A stretch of DNA of 24,267 bases from DASSZN01 sp035702805 (lineage in GTDB: Bacteria; Chloroflexota; Chloroflexia; Thermomicrobiales; Thermomicrobiaceae): NCBI GenBank assembly GCA_035702805.1, contig DASSZN010000352.1:1-24267 (forward strand). The letters run 5' to 3'. Positions 7,658 through 14,889 of the stretch are shown piece by piece. A model generated the notes under the pieces. It searched no databases. It was not told where the DNA came from and saw nothing but the letters and a program-made list of their open reading frames with translations. The position numbers and the translations under genes were made by a program. Numbering within the stretch: the first letter of the stretch is position 1; each line of letters begins with the position of its first letter.

Positions 7658-8386
7658 TCAGGCGTGGACGCCGGGCAGGAAGACGGTCGGATCCGCCACC
7701 AGCAGCGGGCTCTGGGCGCGGAAGGTCTCGGCGTAGCGCACCCCGACCAGCCGGCCCATGTGGGCGTCCTCCGCCTCGTAGAGCTCGAGCAGCCGGTCCC
7801 CCTCGTCGACCTTGAAGATGGAGCGGTACTCGGCCAGTGCCGCCTGCTTGCGGTCGTAGACCTCCGAGACGTCGACCGCGAAGGCGAAGTCGCTCCAGGC
7901 CGGTTCCATCTTGCAGTGGGGGAAGAAGAGGCGGCCGACCTCCCAGGGCTCGGTGTCGGCCAGCGCCTCACCGCCCGGGACGCGGTCCCAGTGCTTGAGC
8001 CGGGCGTAGAAGACGGCGGCACGGACGATCGGCTCCATGGCGGCGTGGTCGGGATGGACGCAGGCGGCCGAGGTGGAGAAGACGAAGCCCGGGCGCAGTT
8101 GGCGAATGGTCCGGGCGACCGCCAGGCGGATCTCGACCGTGTCCCGGATCATGCGATCCTGGAAGTCGAGGAAGATGCGGTCGACGCCCAGGATGTCGGC
8201 GGCCCGCCGCGCCTGCTCGACGCGCACGCCGGCCGGGTCGAAGTCGGACGGCTCGCCGTCGCAGAGGTCCACGAAGACGCCGCGGAGCCCCCGCCGCGTC
8301 AGGGTGACGACGGTGCCGCCCATCTGCACCTCGGCGTCGTCGGGGTGGGCGGAGATGACCATGAAGTCGATGTCCGGGCGGGTCAT
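7658..8386 (-). CDS. PIG-L/LmbE-family zinc deacetylase, BshB1-like
   Basis: The 242-residue protein is an N-acetylglucosaminyl-type zinc hydrolase. Its metal and catalytic motif AHPDDAE places His14, Asp16 and Asp17, and HPDH gives His111 and His114 near the middle. The order AHPDD.E..MGGT, DLCDGEPS, R..E..RAADILGV and V.HPDH..M..IV..AVFYARLKHW is that of the BshB1 branch. That branch deacetylates GlcNAc-malate in bacillithiol synthesis. Other members act on mycothiol precursors or glycans, so the substrate is uncertain. It starts at ATG 8386, 33 nt after the cytochrome c gene on the same strand, so it probably belongs to that operon. The ribosome site (AGGAAG) is rather distant. A CysRS/MshC-like ligase lies about 10 kb away. 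Confidence 0.9.
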   Translation of the reverse strand: MTRPDIDFMVISAHPDDAEVQMGGTVVTLTRRGLRGVFVDLCDGEPSDFDPAGVRVEQARRAADILGVDRIFLDFQDRMIRDTVEIRLAVARTIRQLRPGFVFSTSAACVHPDHAAMEPIVRAAVFYARLKHWDRVPGGEALADTEPWEVGRLFFPHCKMEPAWSDFAFAVDVSEVYDRKQAALAEYRSIFKVDEGDRLLELYEAEDAHMGRLVGVRYAETFRAQSPLLVADPTVFLPGVHA

Positions 8387-8419
8387 GTGCTGCTCACTTC
8401 CTGGTGGTGCGGCGGCCCC

Positions 8420-9112
8420 CTACGGCAGGGTCTTGAGGTAGGCGAGGAGGTCGGCCATCTCGGTGTCGGACATCTGCCAGCGCGGCATCGTCGGGTCGAG
8501 CGGCATCCCCTCGGCGTCAATGCCGGTCGTGACGGCGCGGGCGATCCCGGCGTCGGTGTAGGTGGGGCCGCGCGAGCCGTCGGGCTCGAGCATCCCCCTG
8601 GGATCGGTCAGGTTGGCATGGCTGATGTTGGGCGCGGTGAAGGCCGGTGTGGTCAGCCCCTGGCCGGTTGGGCCGTGGCAGACGGCGCAGCCGGCGCTCC
8701 CCATCATGCTCCCCATCATGCCGGGAAATCCGGCCGTGGAGCGGGGGATCGGCTGGCCCTGCGGCCCGGCCCCCGTCTGGAAGATCCGCTCGCCCGCGGT
8801 GACGCTGCCGACCGGGGTCGCGGACGGCGTGATCACGACCCCGGTCGGGCTCGCCGCGGCGACGGGAGTGGCGGCGACGGCGGTCGCGGTCGTGACCGTC
8901 GTCGTGGCCGGGGCTGTGGTCGGCGTGCCAGCCGCGACGGCTGGGGTCGGTGACGCGGACGCGGCCGCACCGGTGCCAGTCGTCGGCGCCGCGGTCGGTA
9001 CGGACGCCACGCCGCCGCAGCCGGCCACGATGCCAGCCAGGGCCAGCAGCGCGACGACGAGCACCGGCCGACGCATCACCTGACTCGCTCGAGGGTGGCG
9101 CGCTCGCGGCAT
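8420..9112 (-). CDS. Lipoprotein monohaem cytochrome c
   Basis: This is an exported electron carrier. The signal ends in the lipobox IVAGC, so the protein should be a lipid-anchored extracytoplasmic lipoprotein. A ~60-residue Ala/Thr/Pro/Val linker follows. The haem domain begins at GERIFQTG, has the haem site CAVCH and probably uses a Met in MPRWQM as distal ligand before the final helix MADLLAYLKTLP. Just before the haem site lies FPGMMGSMMGSAG, echoing the MMG motifs of the PepSY-like and SHOCT proteins. I took the ATG at 9112 (230 residues) because GAGGG lies 5 nt upstream. An ATG at 9076 (218 residues, signal of normal length) is the alternative, but its AGGTG abuts the codon. It lies 11 bp downstream of the SHOCT gene and upstream of the deacetylase. 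Confidence 0.9.
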   Translation of the reverse strand: MPRARHPRASQVMRRPVLVVALLALAGIVAGCGGVASVPTAAPTTGTGAAASASPTPAVAAGTPTTAPATTTVTTATAVAATPVAAASPTGVVITPSATPVGSVTAGERIFQTGAGPQGQPIPRSTAGFPGMMGSMMGSAGCAVCHGPTGQGLTTPAFTAPNISHANLTDPRGMLEPDGSRGPTYTDAGIARAVTTGIDAEGMPLDPTMPRWQMSDTEMADLLAYLKTLP

Positions 9113-9123
9113 GGGATCCCTCG

Positions 9124-9378
9124 CTACTCCAACGTCCGGCGCATCTGCTCGTACTGCGCGGCGTCGATCTCGCCGCGGGCGAAGCGCTCGCGCAGGATGG
9201 TGAGCGCCCGGTCGTCGCCGTCGGCCGTCGCCTGCCGGCCCCGGCTCTGACGCACGAGCCAGACGACGAGCAGGGCGATCCCCGCGATGACGACGGCCCA
9301 GAACGCGAGCATGACGATGCCCCACCACGAACTGGCGCCGTAGCCGTAGCCCATCATGCCGGGTCCCCAGGGGTACAT
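9124..9378 (-). CDS. Small SHOCT-domain membrane protein (copy C)
   Basis: The 84-residue protein starts MYPWGPGMMGYGYG and has one membrane helix (~20-42). A short charged linker leads to the SHOCT motif ILRERFARGEIDAAQYEQM, ending RRTLE. The C-terminus matches copy A (5152-4901) almost residue for residue, and the Met/Gly/Tyr start matches copy B. The ATG at 9378 is preceded by GGAGAGGA. It is first in an apparent operon with cytochrome c (gap 11 bp) and the PIG-L deacetylase. This suggests a role in the membrane neighbourhood of the cytochrome, for example assembly or anchoring. That is inference from order only. Confidence 0.88.
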   Translation of the reverse strand: MYPWGPGMMGYGYGASSWWGIVMLAFWAVVIAGIALLVVWLVRQSRGRQATADGDDRALTILRERFARGEIDAAQYEQMRRTLE

Positions 9379-9554
9379 GGCGGTTTCCTCTCCGATGGTC
9401 GCTGGTCGCGCGCCGGTCGAGCCCGAGAGCCGCGGCGCGCCGTCCCCGGTCCCACCATAGGCGTGCCGGGTTGCAGAGCCGCATCAGACCCCGCAGCCGG
9501 CATCTCAAGTTCGTGACAGTCTGGCCGCGTGCGGCGTCCGCGCCGTTGCCGACC

Positions 9555-9612
9555 TTGACAGCAGATACCGGCGCGGGCCATCATAGAGTTCGACAGTTGT
9601 CTAACTATCGAA
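9555..9612 (+). promoter_or_regulatory. Promoter/operator region of the ArsR-family gene
   Basis: A perfect TTGACA lies at 9555-9560; the possible -10 near 9582 (CATAGA, 21 nt away) is poor. At 9589-9612 lies an imperfect 10-bp inverted repeat around a 4-nt centre, with arms TTCGACAGTT and AACTATCGAA (one mismatch). It ends 6 nt before the ATG. This is the size and position of an autoregulatory ArsR operator. The region also separates this gene from the divergent SHOCT-cytochrome operon. Confidence 0.5.
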
Positions 9613-9618
9613 GGAAGC

Positions 9619-10224
9619 ATGATGGGCGAGGCGGAGCTGCGCGAGTTGGTCGAGACGTACAAGGCGCTGGCCGACGAGACGCGGCTGCGCCTGCTCGGGT
9701 TGGTCGCCGAGCGGCCACACACCGGCAAGGAGCTGGCCGAGGCGCTCGGCGTCACGGCGCCGGTCGTGTCCCACCACGTGGAGAAGCTCAAGCGCGCCGG
9801 GCTGCTCCGCGAGTTGCGCGAGGGGCGGGCGCGCGTCTACGGGCTCAACCGGGAGACGCTTGCCCGGCTGGGGCGGGCGCAGCTGGAGCAGAGCGCGGTC
9901 GAGGCTGAGCCGGCTGGGGACCGCGTCCTGCGGGATTTCTTCGACGGCGAGCGGCTCCGATCGATCCCGGCGCAGCGCAAGAAGCGCGTGGTCGTGCTGC
10001 GCGAGCTGCTGCGGCGCTACTTCGCGGCGGACGAGGAGTACCCCGAGCGCGAGGTCAACGATCGGCTGCGGCGCGCCCACGATGACGTGGCGACGCTGCG
10101 CCGGGAGCTGGTCATGTACGGCTTTCTGGAGCGTGAGCACGGGGTCTACCGGGTCGTCGAGCGCCCGCCGACCTATAGTCGCCAGGTGGCGCAGGAGATC
10201 GGGACCCCGGCCGACGAGCGGTGA
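9619..10224 (+). CDS. ArsR-family winged-helix regulator fused to DUF2087
   Basis: The 201-residue DNA-binding protein has a winged helix at ~8-85 (ALADETRLRLLGLV, then helix TGKELAEALGV, recognition helix VVSHHVEKLKRAGLL and wing ELREGRARVYGL). The C-terminal DUF2087 domain is at ~100-180 (VLRDFFDGERLRSIPAQRKK, YPEREVNDRL, RRELVMYGFLEREHGVYR). No Cys-X-Cys metal site is present in the recognition helix, so classic arsenite or metal sensing is unlikely. The DUF2087 module usually accompanies ArsR- or MarR-type regulators and its ligand is unknown. The start has GGAAG upstream. Autoregulation through the palindrome just before the ATG is likely, and the divergent SHOCT-cytochrome operon is a candidate target. 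Confidence 0.9.
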   Translation: MMGEAELRELVETYKALADETRLRLLGLVAERPHTGKELAEALGVTAPVVSHHVEKLKRAGLLRELREGRARVYGLNRETLARLGRAQLEQSAVEAEPAGDRVLRDFFDGERLRSIPAQRKKRVVVLRELLRRYFAADEEYPEREVNDRLRRAHDDVATLRRELVMYGFLEREHGVYRVVERPPTYSRQVAQEIGTPADER

Positions 10225-10252
10225 CCGCCGGCTGAGGGTAGCCCGCCGCGCG

Positions 10253-10672
10253 TCAGATCCCCTCGGTGTTCATCAGCACCACGCGCCAGCCGTCGGGGTC
10301 CGCGACGGTGACGCCGCGCCCCTCCCAGTACGGGTTCTCCGGCGGGACGGGGTGGTGGCCGAGCTCGGCCAGGCGCGCCGCGATCCGGTCGATCGCCGCC
10401 CGGTCCGGCACGTAGAAGACGAGCAGATTGTCGTCGGTCGGGGCGGGGCACGGACTTCCCGCCTCGTGCTGGGTGAACTCGAGGTGGTAGGACTTGTCCG
10501 GCAGGCCGATCATCACGCCGCGGTAGCCGAGGTGCCCCTCGCCGCCGAAGGAGTCGACGACCGGGAGGCCGAGGCCGTCGTGGTAAAAGCGCACGACCTC
10601 GTCGAGCCGGTCGGTCGGGCGCGCGATCCGGACCTGCACCGCGGGGAGCCCTTCGGGCCAGCTCACGGTCAT
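10253..10672 (-). CDS. VOC (glyoxalase/bleomycin-resistance fold) protein
   Basis: The 139-residue protein has the paired beta-alpha-beta-beta-beta architecture of the vicinal-oxygen-chelate superfamily. The first half has VQVRIARPTDRLDEVVRFYHDGLGL and YHLEFTQHEAG. The second half has NLLVFYVPD, RLAELGHHPVPPENPYW and GVTVADPDGWRVVLMN. Candidate metal-binding His/Glu residues are in YHLEFTQH, but no defined specificity motif is seen. The ATG at 10672 overlaps the stop of the HAD gene by 4 nt (ATGA), so the two are translated together. It could be a lactoylglutathione-lyase-like enzyme, a dioxygenase-like enzyme or a small-molecule binder. Family sure, function open. Confidence 0.88.
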   Translation of the reverse strand: MTVSWPEGLPAVQVRIARPTDRLDEVVRFYHDGLGLPVVDSFGGEGHLGYRGVMIGLPDKSYHLEFTQHEAGSPCPAPTDDNLLVFYVPDRAAIDRIAARLAELGHHPVPPENPYWEGRGVTVADPDGWRVVLMNTEGI

Positions 10673-11538
10673 CGCCGGCCCCCGTTCTCGACGGCGACTG
10701 CCTCGCCCAGCACGAAGCGGTGGATGGCCTCGGCGACGCCGTCCTCGTCGTGCCCGCGCACCACCGCGTCGGCCCGCGCCCGCACGTGGGCCGGGGCGTT
10801 GCCCATCGCCACGCCGATGCCGGCCGCCTCCAGCAGCGGTAGGTCGTTCTCACCGTCGCCGACCGCCACGACCTCGTCCATGGTGATGCCGAGGTCGCCG
10901 GCCAGCAGCGTCACCCCGCTCGCCTTGCTCACCCCCGGCATATGCAGGTTCGCCGCCCAGTGCGGTGGGTCTGCCTCCCAGCCGAGCGGGCCGGTGTGGA
11001 ACACCGCGACGCCGAGGTCGATCAGGTCCGCCGTGATCGCGCGCAGCGTCGGCTCCGGACCGAAGAGGTCCACCGTCAGCACGTCTGGCACTCCCGGCAG
11101 GTCCGCCCGGGCGACGCGCTCGACCTCGTTGCGCCGCGGCCGGGTGAAGGCGTCGACGTAGGGCGCGGCATCGAGCGGGGGATCGGCCACCACGATCCGC
11201 TCGCCCTGGCGTGGCCCCTGCAGCAGCACCGGCGCCAGCCGCCCGGCCGCGGCGCGCTCGGCGACCGCCGCCAGCATGGCCGGGCTGAACGGCGCCTCGT
11301 TGAGCGGGGTGAGGTCGCGCGTGCTCCAGACGAGCGCGCCGTTGTAGAGCACCAGCGGGACCTCGATGCCCAGTTGCTCGACGAAGGGCCGCGTCGAGCG
11401 CCAGCGCCGGCCGGTCGCCAGGGCCACCTCGACCCCGTGGGCGCGGGCCTCGGCGATCGCCGCGTGGACCACCGGCGTGACGATGTCCGTAGGGTCGAGT
11501 AGCGTGCCGTCGATGTCGAGCACCAGCAGCCGAACCAT
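10669..11538 (-). CDS. Cof-type HAD-superfamily phosphatase
   Basis: The 289-residue cytosolic phosphohydrolase has the four HAD motifs in order. Motif I is LDIDGTLLD, with nucleophile Asp8 and acid/base Asp10. Motif II threonine is in ALATGRRW, the motif III lysine is in VSKASGV, and motif IV is GDGENDLPLL. The long insert between motifs II and III and the ending IGVAMGNAPAHVRARADAV are typical of the Cof/YbiV type, which dephosphorylates sugar phosphates and cofactor precursors. The ATG at 11538 is preceded by GGGGAGGA at 4-5 nt. It is the first gene of a two-gene unit with the VOC protein. It is divergent from the creatininase gene across the palindrome at 11613-11628. Confidence 0.92.
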   Translation of the reverse strand: MVRLLVLDIDGTLLDPTDIVTPVVHAAIAEARAHGVEVALATGRRWRSTRPFVEQLGIEVPLVLYNGALVWSTRDLTPLNEAPFSPAMLAAVAERAAAGRLAPVLLQGPRQGERIVVADPPLDAAPYVDAFTRPRRNEVERVARADLPGVPDVLTVDLFGPEPTLRAITADLIDLGVAVFHTGPLGWEADPPHWAANLHMPGVSKASGVTLLAGDLGITMDEVVAVGDGENDLPLLEAAGIGVAMGNAPAHVRARADAVVRGHDEDGVAEAIHRFVLGEAVAVENGGRR

Positions 11539-11612
11539 GGTTCCTCCCCACGTGGCGACGTCGCGGCGCCTTCCAGCCGGCTCGTATCGTACACGCTGCG
11601 CCGTCGCGATCC

Positions 11613-11628
11613 GTGAAGCCGGCTTCAC
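11613..11628. promoter_or_regulatory. Perfect 16-bp palindrome, candidate operator
   Basis: GTGAAGCCGGCTTCAC is its own reverse complement. It sits 3 bp upstream of a consensus -35 box and between the divergent HAD and creatininase genes. This is a typical site for a dimeric repressor or activator. The regulator is not identifiable from the window. Confidence 0.5.
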
Positions 11629-11631
11629 ACG

Positions 11632-11660
11632 TTGACAGGGCGTCGCGGAGCCGGTATGCA
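11632..11660 (+). promoter_or_regulatory. Sigma-70-type promoter for the creatininase gene
   Basis: TTGACA (11632-11637) is followed after exactly 17 nt by TATGCA (11655-11660). Initiation near 11667 would give a leader of about 74 nt to the ATG at 11741. The -35 is perfect and the -10 matches 3 of 6. Confidence 0.45.
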
Positions 11661-11740
11661 GGCGCCAGCGGCCGGACGGTACGGCCCGGCGGTACGGGAA
11701 TCGGCCAGACATAACCCGCACGAGAGGGATGAGGGAGCGC

Positions 11741-12595
11741 ATGGCGAAGTGGCGTACGGTCGAGCTCGGGCGCATGAGCTGGGAGGAGGTCGCCGAGGTC
11801 ATCCCCGAGCGGCCAGTCATCCTGCTGCCGATCGGCACGGTCGAGCAGCACGGTCCGCACCTGCCGGTCAACGCCGACAACATGGTCGCCCACTTCGTGG
11901 CGACCCACGCCGCCGACCGGACGAACGCGCTGGTGGCGCCGGCCATCAACTACGGCTGCTCCGCCGTCTTCCGCCGCTTCCCGGGCACCATCCCGGTGCG
12001 CCAGGAGACGCTCGCCGCCGTGCTGCGCGACGTCTGCGAGTCGCTCGTCGCCCAGGGCTTCCGCCGCATCGTCTTCGTCGACAACCACGGCGGCAACGAG
12101 GGGGCCTGCGAGCAGGTCGCCCGCGAGTTGAAGGCGGCTCACGGCATCGTCATCGGCAGCATCTACCCCTGGAACCTCGGCTACGGCCTGATGCGCGACA
12201 CCTACGAGGACGTGACCTCCGCCTACGGCCACGGCGCAGAGCCCGAGACGTCGGCCATGCTGGCCATGTTCCCCGAGGATGTGTCCCGCGAGCGCATGGC
12301 GTCCGGCGGCTACCAGCCGTTTGCCGGTTGGCAGCCCCAGACCTACGCGAAGGTGACCGTGCCCGGCCAGCCGGTCGCCGGCACCGTCTACCTCGACAGC
12401 GACGAGGTGGCGCCCAACGGCGTCACCGGCAGCCAGCGCGAGACGTCGGCCGAGCGCGGCCGGCTCTGGATCGAGCGGGTCGTCGGGTTCGCGGTAGACT
12501 TCATCCGGCACTACGACGCCGTCACCGCCGACGCCGGCTGGGCGCAGATTCCCGCCGACATCGGCACCGTCCCGCCGCGCCGCGCGGGCGCGTGA
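11741..12595 (+). CDS. Creatininase-family metal-dependent amidohydrolase
   Basis: The 284-residue enzyme of the creatininase superfamily hydrolyses cyclic amides or formamides at a dinuclear metal centre. Ligand motifs are LPIGTVEQHGPHLPVNADN (Glu35, His37 and the Asp in NADN), the VDNHGGNEGA loop, and YGHGAEPETS carrying the catalytic Glu/His region. Length is close to creatininase (~260) and mycofactocin MftE-type members. I chose the ATG at 11741 because GAGGGAG lies 3-4 nt upstream; an in-frame ATG at 11729 has its Shine-Dalgarno too close. A nitrilase-family gene follows on the same strand, which suggests successive cleavage of a cyclic imide or amide substrate, but no specific substrate is evident. 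Likely driven by the promoter at 11632. Confidence 0.9.
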   Translation: MAKWRTVELGRMSWEEVAEVIPERPVILLPIGTVEQHGPHLPVNADNMVAHFVATHAADRTNALVAPAINYGCSAVFRRFPGTIPVRQETLAAVLRDVCESLVAQGFRRIVFVDNHGGNEGACEQVARELKAAHGIVIGSIYPWNLGYGLMRDTYEDVTSAYGHGAEPETSAMLAMFPEDVSRERMASGGYQPFAGWQPQTYAKVTVPGQPVAGTVYLDSDEVAPNGVTGSQRETSAERGRLWIERVVGFAVDFIRHYDAVTADAGWAQIPADIGTVPPRRAGA

Positions 12596-12649
12596 CCGGA
12601 GATGCTCGCGCTCGACACCGTTCGGGCCGAATGCCGTCTGGTGATGTAG

Positions 12650-12669
12650 GGGCGCGATGAATCGCGCCC
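12650..12669. repeat. 9-bp perfect hairpin, GGGCGCGA-type element (copy 1)
   Basis: GGGCGCGAT and its complement ATCGCGCCC flank a 2-nt centre. It lies between the creatininase and nitrilase genes. A closely similar stem occurs at 17170-17192, so this may be a dispersed palindromic repeat as well as a terminator or attenuator. Confidence 0.5.
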
Positions 12670-12740
12670 AGTTCGCCCCAACCGACCGAGCATGCGTGTC
12701 GGGCAACCGCCGCGGCACCAGGAGCGAAGGGAGCAGCGAC

Positions 12741-13595
12741 ATGGACACCCTGAGGATCGCCGTCCTGCAGGTGAACTCCCGCGACGACAAGACGAAGAAC
12801 CTGGACGTGGCGCTCGACCTCGTCGACCGCGCCGCCGCGGCCGGGGCGGACCTGACGGTGCTGCCCGAATACGTCGACTTCCTGGGCCGCAAGGAGCCGG
12901 GCATCGCCGCCGCCGAGCCGATCCCGGGTCCGACCAGCCAGGCCATGGCCGCGAAGGCCCGCCAGCACGGTCTCTGGCTGCTCGGCGGCTCGATCCGCGA
13001 GACCGGCCCCGATCCCCAGCACATCTACAACACGAGCCTCCTCTTCGACCGCTCGGGCGACATCGTCGCGAAGTACCGCAAGATCCACCTCTTCGACGTC
13101 GAGATCGCCGGCAACGTCAGCGCGATGGAGTCGGCCAGCGTCGCGCCCGGCTGCGAGGTCGTCACCGCCGAGATCGAGGGGCACGCCGTCGGCCTCTCGA
13201 TCTGCTACGACCTGCGCTTCCCCGAGCTCTACCGGCTGCTGGCGCTGCGCGGCGCCGAGATCCTCTTCGTCCCGGCCGCCTTCACCCTCTACACCGGCAA
13301 GGACCACTGGGAGGTCCTTTTGCGAGCGCGGGCGATCGAGAACCAGTGCTTCGTCGTGGCCGCCGCGCAGATCGGCAAGCACGACCCGGACGCCGCCTGC
13401 TACGGCCGCAGCATGATCATCGATCCCTGGGGCACCGTGCTGGCGACGGCGCCGGATGCCGTCGGCCTGGCCATCGCCGAGGTCGACTTCGCCCAGCTGC
13501 GCCGCGTCCGGGAGCAGGTACCGTCGCTGGCCAACCGCCGCGCGGAGGTCTACGCCGCGGCGCGCGAGCGCGAGCTCAGTCCCGCCGACGACTAG
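12741..13595 (+). CDS. Nitrilase-superfamily carbon-nitrogen hydrolase (omega-amidase-like)
   Basis: The 284-residue cytosolic amidase has the Glu-Lys-Cys triad: Glu43 in TVLPEYVDF, Lys114 in YRKIHLFD and Cys155 in SICYDLRFPELY. Further family signatures are GG...E....YN(T)S.L.D, then ALRGAEILFVPAAFT and RARAIENQCFVVAA. RKIHLFD and CYDLRFPE are typical of the Nit2/Nit1 (omega-amidase, deaminated-glutathione amidase) branch. The exact substrate is not proven. The ATG at 12741 has GGGAG upstream. A 145-bp gap with a hairpin separates it from the creatininase gene, so co-transcription is possible but attenuated. A terminator-like hairpin follows at 13634. Confidence 0.92.
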   Translation: MDTLRIAVLQVNSRDDKTKNLDVALDLVDRAAAAGADLTVLPEYVDFLGRKEPGIAAAEPIPGPTSQAMAAKARQHGLWLLGGSIRETGPDPQHIYNTSLLFDRSGDIVAKYRKIHLFDVEIAGNVSAMESASVAPGCEVVTAEIEGHAVGLSICYDLRFPELYRLLALRGAEILFVPAAFTLYTGKDHWEVLLRARAIENQCFVVAAAQIGKHDPDAACYGRSMIIDPWGTVLATAPDAVGLAIAEVDFAQLRRVREQVPSLANRRAEVYAAARERELSPADD

Positions 13596-13633
13596 CGGGC
13601 GGTCTGGTCGGCAACCTCGACAGCGCGCACCCG

Positions 13634-13657
13634 CGGGCCGCCTCTCAGGGCGGCCCG
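13634..13657 (+). terminator. 9-bp perfect GC hairpin after the nitrilase gene
   Basis: Arms 13634-13642 (CGGGCCGCC) and 13649-13657 are perfectly complementary with a 6-nt loop, 38 bp past the stop codon. No U-tract follows. It lies in the 306-bp gap 13596-13901, which otherwise holds only the leader signals listed next. Confidence 0.5.
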
Positions 13658-13781
13658 ACCCGTCGGCTCCCGGTCCGCGGCTGGACTTCCCGCCGCTCGC
13701 GGCATCGGCTCGCCAACGAGCCGCGGAACTGCCGCTTCCCGGCCGGAGTCGTCGATGCCGGGTAACCGGGGAACGCGCCGC

Positions 13782-13868
13782 TTTCCCCGCGCCGCACCGA
13801 GCGCTACGATGCCGGCTCTTCAGTATGGTCGGCAACCCGGGAGCCCGGCGTGGCTCCCGGTACCGACC
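13782..13868 (+). promoter_or_regulatory. Candidate promoter and structured leader of the alpha/beta hydrolase gene
   Basis: TACGAT (13805-13810) is a plausible -10 with a weak TTTCCC (13782-13787) 17 nt upstream. The transcript would open with a two-part hairpin. Its outer arms are GGTCGG (13827-13832) and CCGACC (13863-13868). Its inner arms are CCGGGAGCC (13837-13845) and GGCTCCCGG (13852-13860). The hairpin ends 33 nt before the ATG. It could be a terminator of upstream reading or a leader regulator. Confidence 0.35.
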
Positions 13869-13901
13869 GGGCAGGCTGCTCGACGACGGGGAGGTGCGCG
13901 G

Positions 13902-14849
13902 ATGAGGGGCACGGCCAGGCAGGACCTGAGCTTCGACTGGCGCGACATCCGCCTGGCCGGAACGCTGCATCTGCCCGCGTCACCGCCGCCCCACCCGGGC
14001 GTGCTCATGCTGCAGGGCTCCGGTCCGGCCGACCGCGAGAGCGGTGGCTACTTCCCGCCGATCCGCGATGCGTTCCTCGATCGCGGCATCGCCGCGTTCT
14101 CGTTCGACAAGCCGGGCATTGGCGGCTCGTCGGGGGACTGGCGCGACTACGACCTGGCCGACCGGACCGACCAGGCGGTCGCCGCGATCGCCCTGCTTCG
14201 CCGGCATCCCGACGTGGACGCCGAGCGGGTCGGCGTGTGGGGCCAGAGCCAGGGTGGTTGGCTCGTCCAGATGCTCGCCGCTCACGTGCCCGACCTCGCC
14301 TTCGCCATCGCCAACTCGGGCGCCGCGATCGGCGTGGAAGCGCAGGATCTGGCCAACTGCGAGCACTCGATGCGCGCGGCGCGAAGCTCCGAGGACGACA
14401 TCGAGTCCGCGCTGGCCTTCATTCGGGCAGTGCATTCCGCGGCACGACGCGGCGACGCGTTCGACGTCGTCGAGCTGCAGGTCCTGCGGCCGATGCGGTC
14501 CAGACCCTGGCATGGCCTGGGCCTGGTGCCGTACGAGGATCTGGTGGATACGGCTGACTGGAGCCTGGCCTGTCGTTTCGTCCGGGAGCAGTACGACCCG
14601 GCCGAGACGCTCGAGCTGGTGCGCTGCCCCTTCCTGGCCATCTTCGGCGCGCTCGATACCCTGGTCCCGGCCTGGGAGAGCGCCATGATCTACGACCGCG
14701 CGCTTCGAACAGCCGGGAATCGGGATGCGACCATCGTCGTCTTCCCGCTGGGGAACCATCGCATCCTGATGGAGGGCACCGGGGAGTTCGCGGGCGGCTA
14801 CCTGGATCTGCTGGCGGACTGGGCCGCGCGACGCGTCACCATCCGGTAG
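13902..14849 (+). CDS. Alpha/beta hydrolase (serine esterase/peptidase-like)
   Basis: The 315-residue cytosolic hydrolase has a complete catalytic set. The oxyanion region is MLQGSGPADR, the nucleophile elbow is VWGQSQGGWL (Ser), the acid is Asp in IFGALDTLVPAWES, and the His is in FPLGNHRILME. A helical cap lies between (~150-250). The N-terminal third is closely similar to the partial hydrolase at 295-1, which shares GYFPPIRD, DKPGIGGS and GDWR. I chose the ATG at 13902 because GGGGAGGTG lies 6 nt upstream; an in-frame open stretch before it is unconserved and contains the leader hairpin. It is preceded by a hairpin leader and followed 109 bp later by the FAH gene. The substrate is unknown. 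Confidence 0.92.
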   Translation: MRGTARQDLSFDWRDIRLAGTLHLPASPPPHPGVLMLQGSGPADRESGGYFPPIRDAFLDRGIAAFSFDKPGIGGSSGDWRDYDLADRTDQAVAAIALLRRHPDVDAERVGVWGQSQGGWLVQMLAAHVPDLAFAIANSGAAIGVEAQDLANCEHSMRAARSSEDDIESALAFIRAVHSAARRGDAFDVVELQVLRPMRSRPWHGLGLVPYEDLVDTADWSLACRFVREQYDPAETLELVRCPFLAIFGALDTLVPAWESAMIYDRALRTAGNRDATIVVFPLGNHRILMEGTGEFAGGYLDLLADWAARRVTIR

Positions 14850-14889
14850 CAGGCCGACCACTTCTGGCAGGCGCCCCGGCGTGCCGCTC

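Noticed and set aside
7469..8953. 494-codon plus-strand open frame opposite the deacetylase and cytochrome genes
   Set aside because: It is a shadow of two well-supported minus-strand genes with signature motifs and ribosome sites.
8420..9508. Long N-terminal extension of the cytochrome c gene up to 9508
   Set aside because: The extension reads through the SHOCT gene in another frame and would bury the lipoprotein signal.
10850..13024. 724-codon minus-strand open frame spanning HAD, creatininase and nitrilase genes
   Set aside because: It overlaps three real genes in other frames, shows no domain, and contains the intergenic promoter and palindrome.
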